Assembly (NCBI RefSeq): GCF_021026315.1
Contig: NZ_JAJNCX010000006.1
Location: forward strand, 62,001 to 126,000
DNA length: 64,000 nucleotides
Direction: 5' to 3'
Source: Rhizobium sp. C4
GTDB lineage: Bacteria; Pseudomonadota; Alphaproteobacteria; Rhizobiales; Rhizobiaceae
Numbering within the stretch: position 1 is the stretch's first letter; each line of letters opens with the position of its first letter. Below the pieces are notes generated by a model, which had not been told where the DNA came from, did not search any database, and saw only the letters and a list, made by a program, of their open reading frames with translations. Shown here in pieces: positions 1 through 8,658 of the stretch. The translations under genes were made by a program, and so were the position numbers.

Positions 1-1
1 C

Positions 2-1072
2 GGCTCGGAGGAAGGCTTCCTCGCGCTCAACCTTTTCCGGCCGGGCGTGGAGCTCGCAGCGCTGAATTTCGCCCCGCAGGGACTGGCTGTCACCGCCACA
101 CGGCTCGCCGACGCCGGAACGACCGAGTTGCGGCCGGCCATCCTGCTCACCGCCTTCCTGCTGCTTGTGGCAGACAGCATCGCCGTCTTCATCCTCGGCG
201 GGGCCTTTTCCGGCCTCGTCAACCGCCGCCGCGCCAGCGCCTCGGCAGCCATCGTTCTGGCGCTCGGCGCAGGCCTCGCGCTGATGCCGCATGAGACCCG
301 CGCGGCCGACGACACCAGGCCCGGCGACCAGAAGATCGTCGCAGCACTCGACACGACGCATCTCGCCTATGTCCGCACCGGCGAAGAGGACGTCGATCGC
401 ATCTCGCAGGCCGGCCTCATGGGCCTTTCGGATTTCATCCGTTACCGCACCTCGCTCGAACCCGGCGATCCGGTCGGCATCGACATCGCCCGCGACGAAC
501 TGGCCTTCTATCCGATCATCTACTGGCCGGTGACGGCGACCGCGCCCATGCCCTCGCCCGAGGCGATCAACCGCATCGACGCCTATATGCGCGCCGGCGG
601 CACCGTGCTTTTCGACACCCGCGACCAGGACACGAACCTCGAAGGCTCGGCCGCAAGCCCCAATACCGAGCGGTTGCAGGCGATCCTCGGCAGCCTCGAC
701 ATTCCGCCGCTGGAGCCCGTGCCGCACGCGCACGTTCTGACGAAATCCTTCTATCTCCTGCAGAATTTCCCCGGCCGCTATGCCGGAAGCCCGCTCTGGA
801 TCGAGGCGTCGGGCGACGCCAAGCGCGATGCGGCGCGGCCCGTGCAGAGCGCCGACGGCGTTTCGCCAATCCTCATCACCGGCAACGACTTTGCCGGCGC
901 CTGGGCAGCCGATCGCTCCGGCAATCCGCTGCTGCCAACCGTGCCGCCGGATGAACGCCAGCGCGAAATGGCCTTCCGCGCCGGCGTCAACATCGTCATG
1001 TACATGCTGACCGGCAATTACAAAGCCGACCAGGTGCATATTCCAGCGCTTCTCGAACGGCTGGGGCAGTGA
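2..1072 (+). CDS. DUF4159-domain membrane protein, 5'-truncated by window edge
   Basis: The reading frame is open from base 2, so this is the C-terminal part of a longer gene; the GTG at 47 is an internal valine. A hydrophobic segment (about residues 45-70 of the visible part) is followed by a soluble domain with the DUF4159 pattern (AYVRTGEEDVD, then YWPVTA and GGTVLFDTRD), which resembles a ThuA/glutamine-amidotransferase-like fold. In alphaproteobacteria such proteins carry an N-terminal BatA segment and follow moxR and DUF58 genes; those would lie upstream of this window. The stop codon is one base from the next start, so the two genes are cotranscribed. The biochemical role of this operon is not established. 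Confidence 0.8.
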   Translation, partial: GSEEGFLALNLFRPGVELAALNFAPQGLAVTATRLADAGTTELRPAILLTAFLLLVADSIAVFILGGAFSGLVNRRRASASAAIVLALGAGLALMPHETRAADDTRPGDQKIVAALDTTHLAYVRTGEEDVDRISQAGLMGLSDFIRYRTSLEPGDPVGIDIARDELAFYPIIYWPVTATAPMPSPEAINRIDAYMRAGGTVLFDTRDQDTNLEGSAASPNTERLQAILGSLDIPPLEPVPHAHVLTKSFYLLQNFPGRYAGSPLWIEASGDAKRDAARPVQSADGVSPILITGNDFAGAWAADRSGNPLLPTVPPDERQREMAFRAGVNIVMYMLTGNYKADQVHIPALLERLGQ

Positions 1073-1073
1073 G

Positions 1074-3143
1074 ATGATCACCTTTGCCCCCTTCTTTCCC
1101 CTCTGGGTGCTGATTGCCGTCGGCATCGTCGCAGTGCTGCTGGCCGGCTTCGGCCTCGTCCGCCGCATGCGCGGCGCGTGGCTGCGGGCGCTGGCACTGG
1201 CGCTACTGGTGCTTGCGCTGGTCAATCCGTCCTTTGTCTCGGAAAACCGCGAGCCGCTGTCGACCATCGTCGCCGTTGTGGTCGACCGCAGCCAGAGCCA
1301 GCTGATCCCGGAACGCGTCGCCCAGACGGACGCGGCCCTCAAGGAGCTGACCGGCCGCCTTGCCAAGCTTCCCGGCATCGAGCCGCGCATTGTCGAGGTT
1401 CACGATGACGGCCAGGAGGAATCGCCCTCCACCAAGGCCTTTGCCGCGCTGAACGAGGCGCTGTCCGACGTATCGCCCGGCCGCATCGGCGGCGCTGTCT
1501 TCATCACCGACGGGCAGATCCATGACATTCCCGAGGCCGGCAAGCTGCCCGGCTTCAATGCGCCGGTCCATGCGCTGATCACCGGCCGGCCGAACGAGTT
1601 CGACCGCCGTATCGAGGTCGTGCGCGCCCCGCGCTTCAGCCTCGTCAATGCCCAGCAGGAGCTGACCTTCCGCGTGATCGACGACGGGACGCCGATCGCA
1701 TCGCCGGCAAGCGTCACCATCCGCATCAACGGCGAAGAGGTTGGCGCGCTGCAGGCCGAGCCGGGCCGCGACACGCGCTTCGAATTCAAGCTCACCCGCG
1801 CCGGCACGAATGTCGTCGATTTCGAAGTGGCCCCCGTGCCGGGCGAGCTGACGACCGCGAACAACCATGCCGTCCAGCTGATTGACGGCATCCGGCAGAA
1901 GCTGCGCGTGCTGCTCGTCTCCGGCGAACCGCATGCCGGCGAGCGCGCCTGGCGCAACCTCTTGAAATCCGACGCGCTGGTCGATCTCGTCCACTTCACC
2001 ATTCTGCGTCCGCCGGAAAAGCAGGATGGCACGCCGATCAACGAACTGTCGCTGATCGCCTTTCCGACGCGCGAGCTCTTCGTCGACAAGATCAAGGAAT
2101 TCGATCTGATCGTCTTCGACCGCTACCAGAACCGCGGCGTGCTGCCGATCCTCTACTACGACAACATCACCGAATATGTGAAAAAGGGTGGCGCGCTGCT
2201 GATCGCGGCGGGGCCGGAATATGCGAGTCCGAATTCGATCGCCGATACCCCGCTCTCCGAGGTCCTGCCGGCCCTGCCGACGGGCGAGCTGAACGAGAAG
2301 GGCTTTTACCCGCGCCTGACCGATATCGGCAAGAAACACCCGGTGACCCGTGGGCTTGAGGGCTCCGAAAGCGAGCCGCCGAAATGGGGCCGCTGGTTCC
2401 GCACGGTCGGCGTTTCCGACGTGCAGGGCAGCGCCGTGATGAAGGGCGCCAATGACGATCCGCTTCTGGTGCTGAACCGCGCCGGCGAAGGCCGCATCGC
2501 CATGCTGCTGTCCGACGAAGGCTGGCTCTGGTCGCGCGGCTTCGAGGGCGGCGGCCCGCATGCCTCGCTCTATCGCCGCATCGCCTATTGGCTGATGAAG
2601 GAACCGGCGCTGGAAGAAGAGGCGCTGACCGCCCGCGCCGCCGGCCGCAATCTCGAAATCACCCGCCAGACAATCGGCAATGCGCCGGGCGAAGCCACCA
2701 TCACCTACCCCTCCGGCAAGACCGAGACGGTGACCCTGACCGCCTCCGAACCGGGCCTCTACAAGGCCTCCGTTGCGGTCGGCGAAACGGGCCTCTTCAA
2801 GGTGAAGAACGGCGAGCTTTCCGCACTTGCCCATGTCGGCGCCGTCGATGCGCCCGAGTTCAAGTCGGAAGTCTCGACCACGGCGACGCTTGCCCCGATG
2901 GCGCAGGCTACGCATGGCGTCGTTGCCCGCCTTGCCAACGCCGACGGCAGTGCCGAGCCGCTGCCGCAGATGCTGACCGTGCACGGCAATGTGCAGATCG
3001 AAGGCAATGAGCGCATGGCCTTCCGGCTGACCGGCGAATCCGTGCTCAAGGGCATCGACACGCTGCCGCTCTTCAACGGCCTGATCGGCCTCGTCGCCCT
3101 GCTCTTCGCAGCCTCCGCCATGTGGTGGCGCGAGGGCAGGTAG
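1074..3143 (+). CDS. membrane-anchored VWA/amidotransferase-like protein of the BatA/DUF4159 operon
   Basis: This 689-residue protein has two N-terminal membrane helices (about residues 8-28 and 38-54), a large soluble part and a final helix near residue 665 followed by a short basic tail. After the helices comes a von Willebrand A-like segment (VAVVVDRSQS, later GGAVFITDGQ), then a region with the pattern of class I glutamine amidotransferase-like domains (DLIVFDRYQN, GGALLIAAGP). Catalytic Cys/His residues are not evident, so it is probably non-enzymatic. Start ATG lies one base after the DUF4159 stop. It is expected in the cytoplasmic membrane, as part of a complex with the DUF4159 protein. 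Exact function unknown. Confidence 0.75.
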   Translation: MITFAPFFPLWVLIAVGIVAVLLAGFGLVRRMRGAWLRALALALLVLALVNPSFVSENREPLSTIVAVVVDRSQSQLIPERVAQTDAALKELTGRLAKLPGIEPRIVEVHDDGQEESPSTKAFAALNEALSDVSPGRIGGAVFITDGQIHDIPEAGKLPGFNAPVHALITGRPNEFDRRIEVVRAPRFSLVNAQQELTFRVIDDGTPIASPASVTIRINGEEVGALQAEPGRDTRFEFKLTRAGTNVVDFEVAPVPGELTTANNHAVQLIDGIRQKLRVLLVSGEPHAGERAWRNLLKSDALVDLVHFTILRPPEKQDGTPINELSLIAFPTRELFVDKIKEFDLIVFDRYQNRGVLPILYYDNITEYVKKGGALLIAAGPEYASPNSIADTPLSEVLPALPTGELNEKGFYPRLTDIGKKHPVTRGLEGSESEPPKWGRWFRTVGVSDVQGSAVMKGANDDPLLVLNRAGEGRIAMLLSDEGWLWSRGFEGGGPHASLYRRIAYWLMKEPALEEEALTARAAGRNLEITRQTIGNAPGEATITYPSGKTETVTLTASEPGLYKASVAVGETGLFKVKNGELSALAHVGAVDAPEFKSEVSTTATLAPMAQATHGVVARLANADGSAEPLPQMLTVHGNVQIEGNERMAFRLTGESVLKGIDTLPLFNGLIGLVALLFAASAMWWREGR

Positions 3144-3154
3144 ATCCCTGTCGC

Positions 3155-4009
3155 CTACAGCGCCGGACTGCCGATCCGCGATTCCACCTCGCGCCACAGC
3201 GCCTCGACGATCTTCGGATCGACGCCGCGCGAGGGGACGAGGACGAATTCGACCGCCTCAAGCGCCGGCAACTGCGGCACCTCGACCTCCACCAGACCCG
3301 CCGGCGCCATGGCGACAGGCTGCACCAGCACGCCCATCCCGGCTGCTGCTGCCGCCGTCAGGCCGCTGAGACTGTTGCAGGTGCAGACGATCCGCCAGGC
3401 AAAGCCCGCGCGTTGCAGCGCCTCGATGGCGACGCGCCGGGTGATGCTCGGCTGGGGATAGGTAATCAGCGGAATGGCGCTGCCGCTTTCGAGTTGGAGA
3501 TGCCGGTCGCGTCCGAGCCAGGTCAGCGGCTCGCGTTGCAGGAAGCGCCCCCTCGCCTCGTCCTTCAACCGCTTGGCAAGCACCAGATCGAGATCGCCCT
3601 TGGCCTGCGCCTCATAGAGCACGCCGCTCAGGTCCACCGTCAGTTCCAGATCGACCAGCGGGTGCTGGCGGATGAAGCTTTCGAGCACCGCCGTCAGCCG
3701 CGAGGTGACGAAATCCTCCGAAATGCCGAGCCGCAGCCGGCCGCGCAGCCGCGTCTGGTTGAAGAGTGCGGAGACCTTGCCGTCGATATCCAGCAACTCG
3801 CGCGCATGGCTGATCAGCGCCTCGCCATCCGGCGTGAGGCGCACCGCATGCGTCGTCCGCCAGATCAGCTTGCGGCCCAGATGCTCCTCAAGCCGCTGAA
3901 TATGCTGGCTGACCGTCGACTGGCTCAGGCCCAGCCGCGTCGCCGCACCGGTGAAACTGCCGGCCTGCTGGAGCGCCACGAAGGTCGCGACATGATGGAG
4001 ATTGAGCAT
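3155..4009 (-). CDS. LysR-family transcriptional regulator
   Basis: The 284-residue product begins with a typical LysR helix-turn-helix (FVALQQAGSFTGAATRLGLS, residues about 9-28, then TVSQHIQRLEEHLGRKL) and continues with a periplasmic-binding-protein-like effector domain. It is divergent from the transporter at 4098, with an 88-bp gap that must hold both promoters, the usual arrangement for a LysR protein controlling its neighbour. The effector is not predictable. Its 3' end faces the end of the preceding operon 11 bp away. Confidence 0.9.
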   Translation of the reverse strand: MLNLHHVATFVALQQAGSFTGAATRLGLSQSTVSQHIQRLEEHLGRKLIWRTTHAVRLTPDGEALISHARELLDIDGKVSALFNQTRLRGRLRLGISEDFVTSRLTAVLESFIRQHPLVDLELTVDLSGVLYEAQAKGDLDLVLAKRLKDEARGRFLQREPLTWLGRDRHLQLESGSAIPLITYPQPSITRRVAIEALQRAGFAWRIVCTCNSLSGLTAAAAAGMGVLVQPVAMAPAGLVEVEVPQLPALEAVEFVLVPSRGVDPKIVEALWREVESRIGSPAL

Positions 4010-4097
4010 TTATTGCAAAACCCGATAACTGTTAGCGTTTTCATTATGATCCGTGAAGACTTAGACTGCAAGCATTGCACTCCCCGGATTTGACACG

Positions 4098-5090
4098 ATG
4101 AAACGCTTCCTGCCCGATACCTTCACCATCCTCCTGGTCCTCACCGTCCTCTTCGCCTCGCAGGTGCCGATCTACGGCCAGCCGGCCGAATGGTTCTCGA
4201 CGGCGACGAAGATCGCCATTGCCGCACTCTTCTTCCTGCATGGCGCGCGCCTGTCGCGGGATGTGGTGATTGCCGGCCTGCTGCACTGGCGGCTGCATCT
4301 GATGATCGTGCTGGTCACCTTCGGCCTCTTCCCGCTGGTGGGCTTTGGTCTCAGCTTCGCGCTCAAGGGCTTCCTGTCGCCGACGCTCTTCATCGGCGTG
4401 CTTTATCTCTGCACCCTGCCCTCGACCGTCCAGTCCTCGATTGCCTTCACCTCCATGGCAGGCGGCAACGTGCCAGCGGCGATCTGCGCCGCCTCCGCCT
4501 CCAACATTTTCGGCATGTTCCTGACGCCGTTGCTCTGCGGCCTGATCCTCTCGGCCGGCGGCCATGGTGGCGTGTCGCTGGATGCGATGCTGCAGATCTT
4601 CACGCAGCTTCTGCTCCCCTTCATCGCCGGCCAGCTGCTCCAGCCGTGGATCGGCAACTGGGTCCGCGCCCACAAGAAAATCCTGATGCCGATCGATCGC
4701 GGCTCGATCCTCATGGTCGTCTATGGCGCCTTCAGCGAGGCGATGATCGAGGGCATCTGGCACAATTTCGACCTCACCGATATCGGCCTGATCATCCTCA
4801 TCGACGCCGCCCTGCTGGCCGTCATGCTGACGATCACCATGTTCGGCAGCCGCAAGCTCGGTTTCTCGCGCGAGGACGAGATTGCCATCACCTTCTGTGG
4901 ATCAAAGAAAAGCCTGGCCTCCGGCGTGCCGATGGCCAATGCCATCTTCGCCGGCCAGGCGGTCGGCGCCATCGTTCTGCCGATCATGATCTTCCACCAG
5001 ATCCAGCTGATGACCTGCGCAGTCTTGGCGCAGCGCTATGCGGCCAAGGCCCCGAAGGACCCGGAAGCCGCACCCGTCGCCGCCGCCTGA
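4098..5090 (+). CDS. SBF-like (bile acid:sodium symporter superfamily, YfeH-type) transporter
   Basis: This 330-residue protein is hydrophobic with about ten membrane helices and shows family signatures such as CTLPSTVQSSIAFTSMAGGN and the late FCGSKKSLASGVPMA segment, matching the SBF-like CPA-transporter (DUF4137/YfeH) family. Members are inner-membrane secondary transporters of anions or organic acids; substrates are poorly known. The divergent LysR gene is the likely regulator. Its stop codon abuts the end of the convergent acetyltransferase gene with no spacer. Confidence 0.85.
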   Translation: MKRFLPDTFTILLVLTVLFASQVPIYGQPAEWFSTATKIAIAALFFLHGARLSRDVVIAGLLHWRLHLMIVLVTFGLFPLVGFGLSFALKGFLSPTLFIGVLYLCTLPSTVQSSIAFTSMAGGNVPAAICAASASNIFGMFLTPLLCGLILSAGGHGGVSLDAMLQIFTQLLLPFIAGQLLQPWIGNWVRAHKKILMPIDRGSILMVVYGAFSEAMIEGIWHNFDLTDIGLIILIDAALLAVMLTITMFGSRKLGFSREDEIAITFCGSKKSLASGVPMANAIFAGQAVGAIVLPIMIFHQIQLMTCAVLAQRYAAKAPKDPEAAPVAAA

Positions 5091-5594
5091 TCAGTCAGCC
5101 CGCCAGTGGATGTCGCCCCGGATCAGATCGTGGGCGCCTTCCATCAGCGGCACAACGAGAATCCGGCCCGGATCGGTGGGGCCGGGAAACTGGAGCGCGT
5201 TGTAGGCGACCTTCTCGAAGCCGAGCGGCATGTAATAGGGCGGATCGCCAACCAGGATCACGCCCTCGGACCCCTTGCGCCGCGCCGCATCGACAGCGAT
5301 GCGCACGAGCTCCCGCCCGATGCCGATATTCTTGTGCGAGGGTCTGACGGCCAGCGGCCCGAGAAGATGCCCCTTCAGCTGCCCGGCCATGACAGGCGTC
5401 ATCCGGACGGAGGCAATCACCTCGCCATTGTCGATCGCAACGAAGGAGAGCGAGCGGTCATGCGGCCCCTGCTCGCGGATCCGCTGCGACGACTTGGTGT
5501 AGCGTCCGGGACCAAAGGCTTCGCCATTGATGAATTCAATGACGTTATCGTGCGTTGCATCTTCGGTGAGATACAGGAAGTCGTGCTTTTTCAT
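5091..5594 (-). CDS. GNAT-family N-acetyltransferase (YhbS-like)
   Basis: The 167-residue protein shows the GNAT fold: the beta-4/acetyl-CoA segment LGPLAVRPSHKNIGIGRELV (about residues 80-99) is a variant of the Q/R-x-x-G-x-G/A motif, and VILVGDPPYYMPLGFEK resembles the C-terminal motif of YhbS-type enzymes. Its substrate is not inferable. The gene starts next to a 323-bp non-coding interval and ends flush against the convergent transporter gene. Confidence 0.85.
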   Translation of the reverse strand: MKKHDFLYLTEDATHDNVIEFINGEAFGPGRYTKSSQRIREQGPHDRSLSFVAIDNGEVIASVRMTPVMAGQLKGHLLGPLAVRPSHKNIGIGRELVRIAVDAARRKGSEGVILVGDPPYYMPLGFEKVAYNALQFPGPTDPGRILVVPLMEGAHDLIRGDIHWRAD

Positions 5595-5917
5595 GGGGTG
5601 AAATCAACCGCAACTGGACAGGCATGGAAAATCGGTCGCGCCTCTTCGGCACGTCAAAATCGATCTTCAGCGTCGTCGCGGGTTTCTTCCGAACATGGTT
5701 TGCTTCCTGTTGTGGAAAATGCGGATAGCAGGAAATTTTCAAAACGCAAACCGAAAAACACACTGTTCATCGATTTCACGGTACTCCTGTCACGCGTCGG
5801 AGACTATGTTTACGGGAAGCATCGTAAAGAGCAGGTGCTGTAAGTTTTTGCCTGAGCATCGGATTTGCCCGAAACCGGTCCCCACTTTTCGGTCCGATGC
5901 TCCAAAGGAGAACACCC
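5595..5917. other. non-coding interval between acetyltransferase and GST genes
   Basis: This divergent intergenic region is noticeably more AT-rich than its surroundings and must hold promoters for both flanking genes. I see no convincing conserved gene in it; short open frames have no recognisable product. Its right end carries a palindromic element (5854-5902) that runs almost into the ribosome binding site of the GST gene. Confidence 0.6.
5854..5902. repeat. rhizobial-type intergenic palindrome (stem-loop)
   Basis: Perfect 10-bp arms GAGCATCGGA (5854-5863) and TCCGATGCTC (5893-5902) enclose a 29-nt loop containing GAAACCGGTCCCCACTTTTC. Similar elements with an internal GAAACCG...CACTTTT core are scattered in rhizobial genomes (recollection, not searched). 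It ends one base before the AAAGGAG ribosome binding site of the downstream gene, so it would sit in that mRNA leader. Confidence 0.7.
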
Positions 5918-6868
5918 ATGGGCATGCTGATCGAAGGCGTCTGGCACGATGTCTGGTACGACACGAAGGAAACGCGCGGCCATTTCAAGCGGCAGGAATC
6001 GCGCTTCCGCAACTACGTGACCGCCGACGGCAGCGCCGGTCCCACGGGTGAAGCCGGCTTCAAGGCCGAGGCCGGGCGCTATCATCTCTATGTCTCGCTT
6101 GCCTGCCCCTGGGCGCATCGCACGCTGATCTTCCGCAAGCTGAAGAAGCTGGAAGACCTCATCAGCGTCTCCATCGTCGACCCCTACATGCTGGAAAACG
6201 GCTGGGAATTCAAAGACCGCAACGGCGGCACCAAGGACGACCTCTTCGGCTCGGATTACCTGTGGCAGGTCTATACCCGCGCCGACCCGACCTATTCCGG
6301 CCGCGTCACGGTGCCGGTTCTCTGGGACAGAGAGAAGAACACGATCGTCTCCAACGAAAGTGCCGAAATCATCCGCATGTTCAATTCCGCCTTCAACGAA
6401 CTGACCGGCTCGACGGAGGATTTCTATCCGCAGGACCTCCGCGCCGAGATCGATACGCTGAACGCGGAAATCTACGACAAGGTCAATAACGGCGTCTACA
6501 AATGCGGCTTCGCGACCACGCAGGACGCCTATGAGAGCCATATCGGCCCGCTCTTCGACATGCTGGACACACTGGAAGCACGTCTCTCCGAGGGCCGCTA
6601 CCTCTTCGGCGACCGGATGACGGAGGCCGACTGGCGTCTCTTCACCACGCTGATCCGCTTCGACCCGGTCTATGTCGGCCACTTCAAATGCAACATTCGA
6701 CGCATTGCCGACTACCCGAACCTTTCGGCCTATCTGAAGGACCTCTACCAGACCTCAGGCGTCGCCGAGACGGTGGATTTCTACCACATCAAGCACCACT
6801 ATTACGGCAGCCACCGCATGATCAACCCGACCGGCATCGTGCCAAGCGGCCCGGTGCTGGATCTGTAG
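5918..6868 (+). CDS. glutathione S-transferase, glutathionyl-hydroquinone reductase type
   Basis: The 316-residue protein carries the CPWAHR motif (within SLACPWAHRTLIF) characteristic of Xi-class GSTs / glutathionyl-hydroquinone reductases (YqjG, PcpF), which use that cysteine to remove glutathione from glutathionyl-hydroquinones. The N-terminal thioredoxin-like and C-terminal helical domains are both complete, ending with the typical HYYGSHRMINPTGIVPSGP segment. I start it at 5918 rather than at an in-frame ATG 21 bp upstream because AAAGGAG at 5904-5910 is correctly spaced for it. It is a cytoplasmic enzyme, presumably for quinone detoxification. Confidence 0.9.
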   Translation: MGMLIEGVWHDVWYDTKETRGHFKRQESRFRNYVTADGSAGPTGEAGFKAEAGRYHLYVSLACPWAHRTLIFRKLKKLEDLISVSIVDPYMLENGWEFKDRNGGTKDDLFGSDYLWQVYTRADPTYSGRVTVPVLWDREKNTIVSNESAEIIRMFNSAFNELTGSTEDFYPQDLRAEIDTLNAEIYDKVNNGVYKCGFATTQDAYESHIGPLFDMLDTLEARLSEGRYLFGDRMTEADWRLFTTLIRFDPVYVGHFKCNIRRIADYPNLSAYLKDLYQTSGVAETVDFYHIKHHYYGSHRMINPTGIVPSGPVLDL

Positions 6869-6977
6869 AGCCCACACGGGCGGGGATGAAATCCGGCTCA
6901 AATCCGGCATTGGAGTTTTCGGATTCAGGAAGCCTTAATTGACGCGCATTAAACCATGGCAACCATTTGAGGTTGTC

Positions 6978-7592
6978 ATGGCAAATCACGAGACTGAGAC
7001 AGACACGGCCGAAAACGAGCGCTCTCAGAACTGGAAGGCGCTTCCCGATGGAAGTTTCATCTGGCAGCGCAACCGCAAGGCAGAAGCGCGGATTGTACCA
7101 TCGGACGTGCTCGATCAACTCAAGCGTTTGAAGAATCTGGAACAGACCCTGGTCCTGCCGCTTGGAGTTCCGGTATCTGTGCTGTCCTTCTTGGCTTACA
7201 ATCACACCGTCCCCGTCCTCTGGGCCATCGGGGCTATAATTTTTTACTGTATCGCCGGGACCGGAGTTTATCTCTACTGTCAATCTCGATTGGAGCGTCT
7301 GGAACAACTCTACCCGAAGAGCGAAGGCATCCTGCAACCGGTCAAGATAGCAAATACCTTTCTCACAGGCCTCCCTGATTCAATGTTGAGACGCAGCCTT
7401 CTCGTTTCAGCGGCAGGCGCGATCGGATCGGCAATTGAATTGGGAAGCCGGATCATTTCGGAAGAACCGATTCTCCTCGGCAAGCAAAACCAACCATGGC
7501 CCGCACTCTTGCTCCTCCTGGCGGGCTGCATATTTGCCGCCTACCATCTGAACCGCGAGCGGATCAGGCGAAAACAGACGCGGCAAGCTTAG
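6978..7592 (+). CDS. hypothetical membrane protein, no family recognised
   Basis: The 204-residue product has a hydrophilic N-terminus (about 50 residues) and four hydrophobic segments in two pairs (about 55-70, 73-95, 135-155, 170-190), separated by a charged loop, and ends in a basic tail. Start 6978 is preceded by GAGG; an upstream TTG at 6939 is possible but lacks a good site. Base composition is visibly less GC-rich than neighbouring genes, and it lies beside a toxin-antitoxin module, so it may belong to a transferred segment. I do not recognise the family. Confidence 0.6.
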   Translation: MANHETETDTAENERSQNWKALPDGSFIWQRNRKAEARIVPSDVLDQLKRLKNLEQTLVLPLGVPVSVLSFLAYNHTVPVLWAIGAIIFYCIAGTGVYLYCQSRLERLEQLYPKSEGILQPVKIANTFLTGLPDSMLRRSLLVSAAGAIGSAIELGSRIISEEPILLGKQNQPWPALLLLLAGCIFAAYHLNRERIRRKQTRQA

Positions 7593-7620
7593 GCGCTATC
7601 AGTCGATAGTCATAGCTGAG

Positions 7621-7663
7621 TTGCTTTCATGTGTCATGTGTCGTAGATTATGCGACACTTGAC
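7621..7663 (+). promoter_or_regulatory. promoter with overlapping inverted-repeat operator of the first toxin-antitoxin module
   Basis: A -35-like TTGCTT (7621-7626) and a -10-like TAGATT (7644-7649) are 17 bp apart. An inverted repeat with 11-bp arms, GTCATGTGTCG (7633-7643) and CGACACTTGAC (7653-7663), one mismatch and a 9-nt spacer, covers the -10 element. This fits autorepression by the antitoxin, as is usual for such modules. Sites are read by eye. Confidence 0.55.
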
Positions 7664-7678
7664 GTATGAAAGAGTGCC

Positions 7679-8155
7679 ATGAACACGCGCGAGACAGTCG
7701 GACAAGTCAGCGAAACGATCGACGTCGCCATGCTCTTCGGCGGTGCCAAGGGGCTTGGGCACGATGTATCGAGCCCGATCGCCGTCCATGAACTGATTCT
7801 GACCGGAATTCCGGGCGCGGCACTCGAACGCCTCGTGAAACAACTACCGGCCATTTCAGACAATAGTGACGCCTTCGAAAAAGCCTTCGGTATGAGCGAG
7901 CGGACCTATCAGCGCCACAAGGCGGACCGGACAAAGGTGCTGAGCCCCGAGCAAAGCTCACGCACCTGGAATTTCGCCCGCCTCCTCGCCAAGGCCGCCG
8001 CCGTGCTTGGCGCGCAGGCGGAGGCGGAAGCCTGGATGCTGAAGCCGGCGCTGGGCCTTGAAGGCCACCGCCCGATCGATCTCCTCGCCACCGCTGCCGG
8101 CAGCGATCTGGTGCGCGAATATCTCGACCGGCTGGATTACGGTGTCTATGCATGA
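7679..8155 (+). CDS. Xre/MbcA/ParS-type antitoxin (DUF2384) of a RES toxin
   Basis: The 158-residue protein has an N-terminal helical DNA-binding region (FGMSERTYQRHKADRTK, about residues 70-86) and a C-terminal DUF2384 toxin-binding domain (AWMLKPALGLEGHRPIDLLA, then EYLDRL). In this family the C-terminal part blocks the NAD-binding site of the partner RES toxin, and the protein represses its own operon. Its stop overlaps the toxin start as ATGA, showing translational coupling. An inverted repeat over the promoter is a candidate operator. Confidence 0.9.
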   Translation: MNTRETVGQVSETIDVAMLFGGAKGLGHDVSSPIAVHELILTGIPGAALERLVKQLPAISDNSDAFEKAFGMSERTYQRHKADRTKVLSPEQSSRTWNFARLLAKAAAVLGAQAEAEAWMLKPALGLEGHRPIDLLATAAGSDLVREYLDRLDYGVYA

Positions 8156-8655
8156 TGCCGCTGCCCGGCCCGCTCGGTTCGGGAAAGATCATCGGCTGGC
8201 GTCTGGATCAAAGGCGCTTTGCCGAGACATGGGATAGCGGCGAAGGCGCCTTCCTCTTCGGCGGTCGCTGGAACAGCAAGGGCCATCGCGTCGTCTATGC
8301 CGCGCTCGATCCGTCGACGGCCATTCTGGAAGTCGCGGTCCACAAGGGCTTCAAGGCGCTGGACACCGTGCCGCATGTGCTGACCGCCTTCGAAATCCTC
8401 GATCCGGAGGATGTGAAACCCGTGCTGCCATCGAATGTCGCGAACCCGAACTGGCTGCGACCATCCATCCCCAGCGCCGGCCAGCAGCAATTCGGCGACG
8501 CCCTTGTCGGCGATCATCTGTTCGTCGCGATCCCCAGCGCCGTCTCGACCATGGCATGGAATGTCGTTTTCAACCCGCAAAGGGCGTCCGGACGCTATCG
8601 CCTGCTTCACCAGCAGGAATTCGCCCTCGATCCGAGACTGCATCCGCCGGCCTGA
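8152..8655 (+). CDS. RES-domain toxin (NAD+ phosphorylase/glycohydrolase family)
   Basis: The 167-residue product has the RES-domain hallmarks: the early Arg in GWRLD, GRWNSKGHRVVYAALDPSTA, and the Glu in AILEVAVHK. The Ser is harder to place. Characterised relatives (MbcT, Res toxins) destroy cellular NAD+ and arrest growth unless bound by the cognate DUF2384 antitoxin, encoded immediately upstream with a 4-bp overlap. Two ATGs occur in tandem frames at 8152 and 8155; only 8152 is in frame. Its 3' end is 3 bp from a convergent Nudix gene. Confidence 0.9.
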   Translation: MMPLPGPLGSGKIIGWRLDQRRFAETWDSGEGAFLFGGRWNSKGHRVVYAALDPSTAILEVAVHKGFKALDTVPHVLTAFEILDPEDVKPVLPSNVANPNWLRPSIPSAGQQQFGDALVGDHLFVAIPSAVSTMAWNVVFNPQRASGRYRLLHQQEFALDPRLHPPA

Positions 8656-8658
8656 CCC

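Noticed and set aside
1203-3197. 664-codon open frame on the minus strand opposite the VWA-like gene
   Set aside because: It is an antisense shadow of a real gene in GC-rich DNA: low complexity, no recognisable domain, and the plus-strand protein has clear domains and operon coupling.
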